From Methanobacterium sp. (GTDB taxonomy: Archaea > Methanobacteriota > Methanobacteria > Methanobacteriales > Methanobacteriaceae): DNA of 8,331 nucleotides. This document shows, in pieces, positions 5,530 to 8,331 of the stretch (positions within the stretch are counted from its first letter, which is position 1; every line of letters starts with the position of its first letter). The stretch is taken from contig JAJRAE010000186.1 of NCBI GenBank assembly GCA_028682985.1, positions 1 through 8,331 of the forward strand. Reading direction: 5' to 3'. The notes under the pieces were generated by a model that searched no databases, had not been told where the DNA came from, and saw only the letters and a program-made list of their open reading frames with translations. The position numbers and the translations under genes are program-made.

Positions 5530-6222
5530 TTAAGTTCTAGGTCTGTTTTTTAAGAACATTTGATGTTTTTGCTTAGCGTTTTTAATTGCCTTGTCAATAT
5601 CTTCCTCCACATTTCTGGATATCATCCCATGTCCAGGGAGAAGAAGGTCTATTTTCATGGTGTTAAGTCGGGCTAGGGAGTTTACATATTCGCCGTAGCT
5701 TCCGGAACTTGAAATGTTTGATATGGTTCCACTAGCAAATACAGTGTCCCCGGATAATAGTAGCTTCTTTCGGGGTTCGTAAATACATATGGATCCAGAG
5801 GTGTGGCCTGGAGTGTGCAGTATCTTTAAAAACCAACCACCTAGATCAACCACATTTAAATTCTCAAGCCACATGTTCACAGTGAACCCGGTGGGATTTT
5901 CTCCATGGGCACGGCAGAGCAGCACCTCATCATCTGCGCTTACAATTTTAGCAGCAGCGTAGCGATGGGCCAATATAGGGACTTTCTCAGGCATGTGCTG
6001 ATTGGCTCCGAAGTGGTCCACATGTTCATGGGTGTTGATCACCATATCCAGGTCTCTAATATCCACATCAATTTTTTTAAGTTCTTTTTCGAGGTTATGG
6101 AATTGTTCACTAATTCCTGGATCTATTAAAACCTTCATAAATTCTCCTAAAATTAGGTAAGAGTTGGAACTAGGCTTTCCAGTTTTAATAAGATATAGAT
6201 CGGGTAATACTTCTATATTCAT
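5530..6222 (-). CDS. Metallo-beta-lactamase-fold hydrolase (glyoxalase II-like group)
   Basis: A 230-residue cytosolic protein with every metal ligand of the binuclear metallo-beta-lactamase fold: NTHEHVDH (H65, H67, D69, H70), H140 in HTPGHTSGS, D159 in LLLSGDTVF and H198 in LLPGHGM. These arrangements are typical of small hydrolases of the GloB-like group (COG0491), which cut thioesters or related bonds. No extra domain (flavodoxin, rubredoxin, RNase beta-CASP) is present, so it is neither a flavo-diiron protein nor an RNase J/Z. The substrate cannot be told from sequence. The start is supported by GAGTGA at 6235-6230, seven nucleotides before the ATG. It is the first gene after the glnK terminator tracts and is followed after 56 bp by fpg, on the same strand. 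They could be co-transcribed, but fpg has a good promoter of its own and no functional link is evident. Confidence 0.88.
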   Translation of the reverse strand: MNIEVLPDLYLIKTGKPSSNSYLILGEFMKVLIDPGISEQFHNLEKELKKIDVDIRDLDMVINTHEHVDHFGANQHMPEKVPILAHRYAAAKIVSADDEVLLCRAHGENPTGFTVNMWLENLNVVDLGGWFLKILHTPGHTSGSICIYEPRKKLLLSGDTVFASGTISNISSSGSYGEYVNSLARLNTMKIDLLLPGHGMISRNVEEDIDKAIKNAKQKHQMFLKNRPRT

Positions 6223-6270
6223 GATAAATTCACTCGCATTAATCCATTAATTGAAAAAATAGGAATCATA

Positions 6271-6310
6271 AAAAAAACATAAAAAATTGGGAATTCAAAT
6301 AAAAAAAAGT
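6271..6310 (-). terminator. Repeated T-tracts terminating the amt-glnK transcript
   Basis: After the glnK stop codon the minus strand shows three T runs in 40 nt: eight at 6308-6301, six at 6286-6281 and eight near 6278-6271. Arrays of T-tracts are efficient archaeal terminators. They also lie close to where the promoter of the metallo-hydrolase gene should be, and no clear TATA box for that gene could be picked out. Confidence 0.6.
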
Positions 6311-6331
6311 AATTAGAGGGATTTTTAAGAT

Positions 6332-6670
6332 TTAAACTGCTTTATCCCCTCTTTCACCGGTCCTGATCCGGACTACTTCCTCTACTGGAGATATGAATAT
6401 CTTACCATCTCCAATATTCCCGGTCTGGGCGGTTTTCACTATGGTTTGTATAACCTCTTCAGTGTGCTGGTCATTTACAATGATCTCCAGTTGGGTTTTA
6501 GGGAGCAGATCTATGCAGTAGTCGGTTCCCCGATAACTTTCTGTTACTCCGAGCTGTCTGCCTCTTCCTTTAACGTCTATAACGGTTATTCCTTTGCAAC
6601 CTATGTCTTCCAGGGCACCTTTTACTTCTTCCAATTTGTTGGGCCTGATTATGGCCACTATTTTTTTCAT
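6332..6670 (-). CDS. glnK: Nitrogen regulatory protein P-II, GlnK type
   Basis: A 112-residue trimeric P-II signal protein. It senses 2-oxoglutarate, ATP and ADP, and in this context blocks or opens the ammonium channel encoded just upstream. The sequence is full length: MKKIVAIIRP start, T-loop about 37-55 with Q39 and Y51 (the uridylylation site of enteric P-II) in ESYRGTDYCIDLLPK, K58 near the ligand site, the TGNIGDGKIF B-loop (83-92 with K90), and the C-terminal RIRTGERGDKAV. Tyr51 modification is not generally established in methanogens, so its presence does not prove uridylylation. It lies 33 bp after amt on the same strand with no intervening terminator, so it forms an amt-glnK operon. 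A GGATGTGAT just before the ATG provides the ribosome binding site. A closely similar C-terminus at the right edge shows there is a second copy. Confidence 0.97.
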   Translation of the reverse strand: MKKIVAIIRPNKLEEVKGALEDIGCKGITVIDVKGRGRQLGVTESYRGTDYCIDLLPKTQLEIIVNDQHTEEVIQTIVKTAQTGNIGDGKIFISPVEEVVRIRTGERGDKAV

Positions 6671-6703
6671 TTAATCACATCCATTATTTGTTCATTAAAC
6701 ATT

Positions 6704-7929
<1,226 letters not shown>

Positions 7930-7930
<1 letters not shown>

Positions 7931-7992
7931 TATTTTATTCCTCCATTAAAACAACTATTTTTTTTATTTAAATTCATATCATTGTTTATCAT
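7930..7992 (-). other. Small leader ORF overlapping the amt start (doubtful)
   Basis: In the amt leader an ATG at 7992-7990 opens a 20-codon frame (starting MINNDMNLNKK, ending GGIK) whose TAA stop shares one base with the amt ATG (TAATG). This is the geometry of translational coupling, and the frame runs through the amt ribosome binding site. It has no ribosome binding site of its own and is very AT-rich, so chance is the more likely explanation. Confidence 0.2.
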
Positions 7993-8106
7993 AATTTAAT
8001 GATTTTTATCCATAATTTTATATTTCTACGTCTTAAAATTCTTTATTAATTCATTCGCAACGGTAATATTCGATTTAATTTTTTAGTTCACCTCAACAAC
8101 CGGATA

Positions 8107-8124
8107 TCGGAAACATACTTCCGA
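8107..8124. promoter_or_regulatory. NrpR operator upstream of amt-glnK
   Basis: TCGGAAACATACTTCCGA contains GGAA-N6-TTCC (8109-8122), the operator known for the methanogen nitrogen repressor NrpR. The dyad extends by two further pairs to six perfect base pairs per arm. It begins a few bases after the transcription start predicted from the TATA box at 8155-8148, a place where bound repressor would block transcription. When nitrogen is short, 2-oxoglutarate releases NrpR. Operator match is direct; the binding protein is inferred, since its gene is not in the window. Confidence 0.8.
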
Positions 8125-8147
8125 CATATTATAGGTTAGTCTCCTGT

Positions 8148-8162
8148 AATATAAATGTTTCG
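8148..8162 (-). promoter_or_regulatory. BRE/TATA promoter of the amt-glnK operon
   Basis: On the minus strand CGAAACA (8162-8156) followed by TTTATATT (8155-8148) is the clearest BRE plus TATA box in the window. Its centre predicts transcription start near 8125, next to the NrpR operator, and leaves a leader of about 195 nt before the amt ATG. A second, weaker TATA-like stretch near 8012-8025 (GAAATATAAAA) could give a shorter leader. Confidence 0.65.
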
Positions 8163-8261
8163 ATCGTTCAAGAAAAATAGGAATTACTATATGATTATAA
8201 TAAATATATATCTAATATTGAAAATATTTTAATATATTACAGAATTTAGATTTAAATATTC

Positions 8262-8280
8262 AAAAAAAAAAATTAAAAAT
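8262..8280 (-). terminator. T-tract terminator of the upstream glnK copy
   Basis: Thirty bases after the stop codon of the partial glnK, the minus strand reads TTTTT, AA and then an uninterrupted run of eleven T. This separates the upstream amt-glnK unit from the amt promoter, so the two units can be controlled independently. Confidence 0.65.
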
Positions 8281-8301
8281 AAGTTCAAATTAAAAAATTA
8301 A

Positions 8302-8331
8302 TTAAATGGCTTTGTTTCCTCTTTCACCTGT
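8302..8331 (-). CDS. glnK: C-terminal end of a second GlnK (P-II) protein, runs off the right edge
   Basis: The last nine codons and TAA stop of a minus-strand gene read TGERGNKAI. The complete GlnK encoded at 6332-6670 ends TGERGDKAV, so seven of nine residues are identical in the same alignment to the stop. Together with its place directly upstream of amt this identifies a second glnK, presumably paired with another amt further upstream, as in the tandem amt-glnK loci known from Methanothermobacter. Only 30 nt are visible; the call rests on this match and on context. Confidence 0.8.
   Translation of the reverse strand, partial: TGERGNKAI

Noticed and set aside
6532..6671. An extra promoter within the amt-glnK gap
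   Set aside because: The 33-bp gap at 6671-6703 is too short and lacks a BRE/TATA pair at the right distance, so glnK is taken as co-transcribed with amt.
7931..8125. A riboswitch in the amt leader
   Set aside because: No recognisable conserved aptamer core or stable multi-stem fold could be seen by eye; the leader length alone does not support it.
8155..8232. A 25-codon plus-strand ORF beginning MFRSFKKNRNYY
   Set aside because: No ribosome binding site, overlaps the amt promoter, and its codons are AT-rich noise.

Overview
The window looks like chromosomal DNA of a methanogenic archaeon of the order Methanobacteriales, probably Methanobacterium or a close relative. The evidence is a secreted protein with pseudomurein-binding repeats, a tandem amt-glnK arrangement, a match to the NrpR operator, GGAGG(TGA)-type ribosome binding sites, TATA/BRE-like promoters and oligo-T terminators in AT-rich spacers. 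The genus is an inference; no rRNA or tRNA gene is present to confirm it.

Layout. Positions 1-84 hold the first 28 codons of an unrecognised minus-strand gene. A shared divergent spacer separates it from three plus-strand genes in separate transcription units: a DUF362-family protein (193-1302), a PrsW-type intramembrane glutamic protease (1475-2053) and the PLP synthase subunit PdxS (2176-3060). From about 3124 to the end every gene is on the minus strand. Read in transcription order from the right edge these are: the last codons of a second glnK (8302-8331), an ammonium transporter amt (6704-7930), glnK (6332-6670), a metallo-beta-lactamase-fold hydrolase (5530-6222), an Fpg/MutM-type DNA glycosylase (4691-5473), a secreted C39-like peptidase with pseudomurein-binding repeats (3420-4499) and a small predicted membrane protein of 47 residues (3124-3267).

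How they work together. The clearest functional unit is nitrogen assimilation. Amt imports ammonium, and GlnK binds and gates it. The pair sits behind a strong TATA/BRE promoter with a perfect GGAA-N6-TTCC dyad, the published NrpR repressor site, just after the predicted transcription start. The glnK end upstream shows a tandem duplicated amt-glnK locus. The other genes are housekeeping or cell-envelope functions: vitamin B6 synthesis, DNA repair, cell-wall turnover and membrane proteolysis.

Points most worth a second look: (i) the peptidase gene appears to start at AUU rather than at the GTG buried in its Shine-Dalgarno sequence; (ii) an easily missed 47-residue single-span membrane protein; (iii) a glycosylase whose zinc finger has lost two of four cysteines and whose mRNA looks leaderless; (iv) the NrpR operator followed by a leader of about 195 nt that ends in a small ORF overlapping the amt start codon; (v) an 11-bp perfect inverted repeat flanking a TATA-like element before the PrsW gene.
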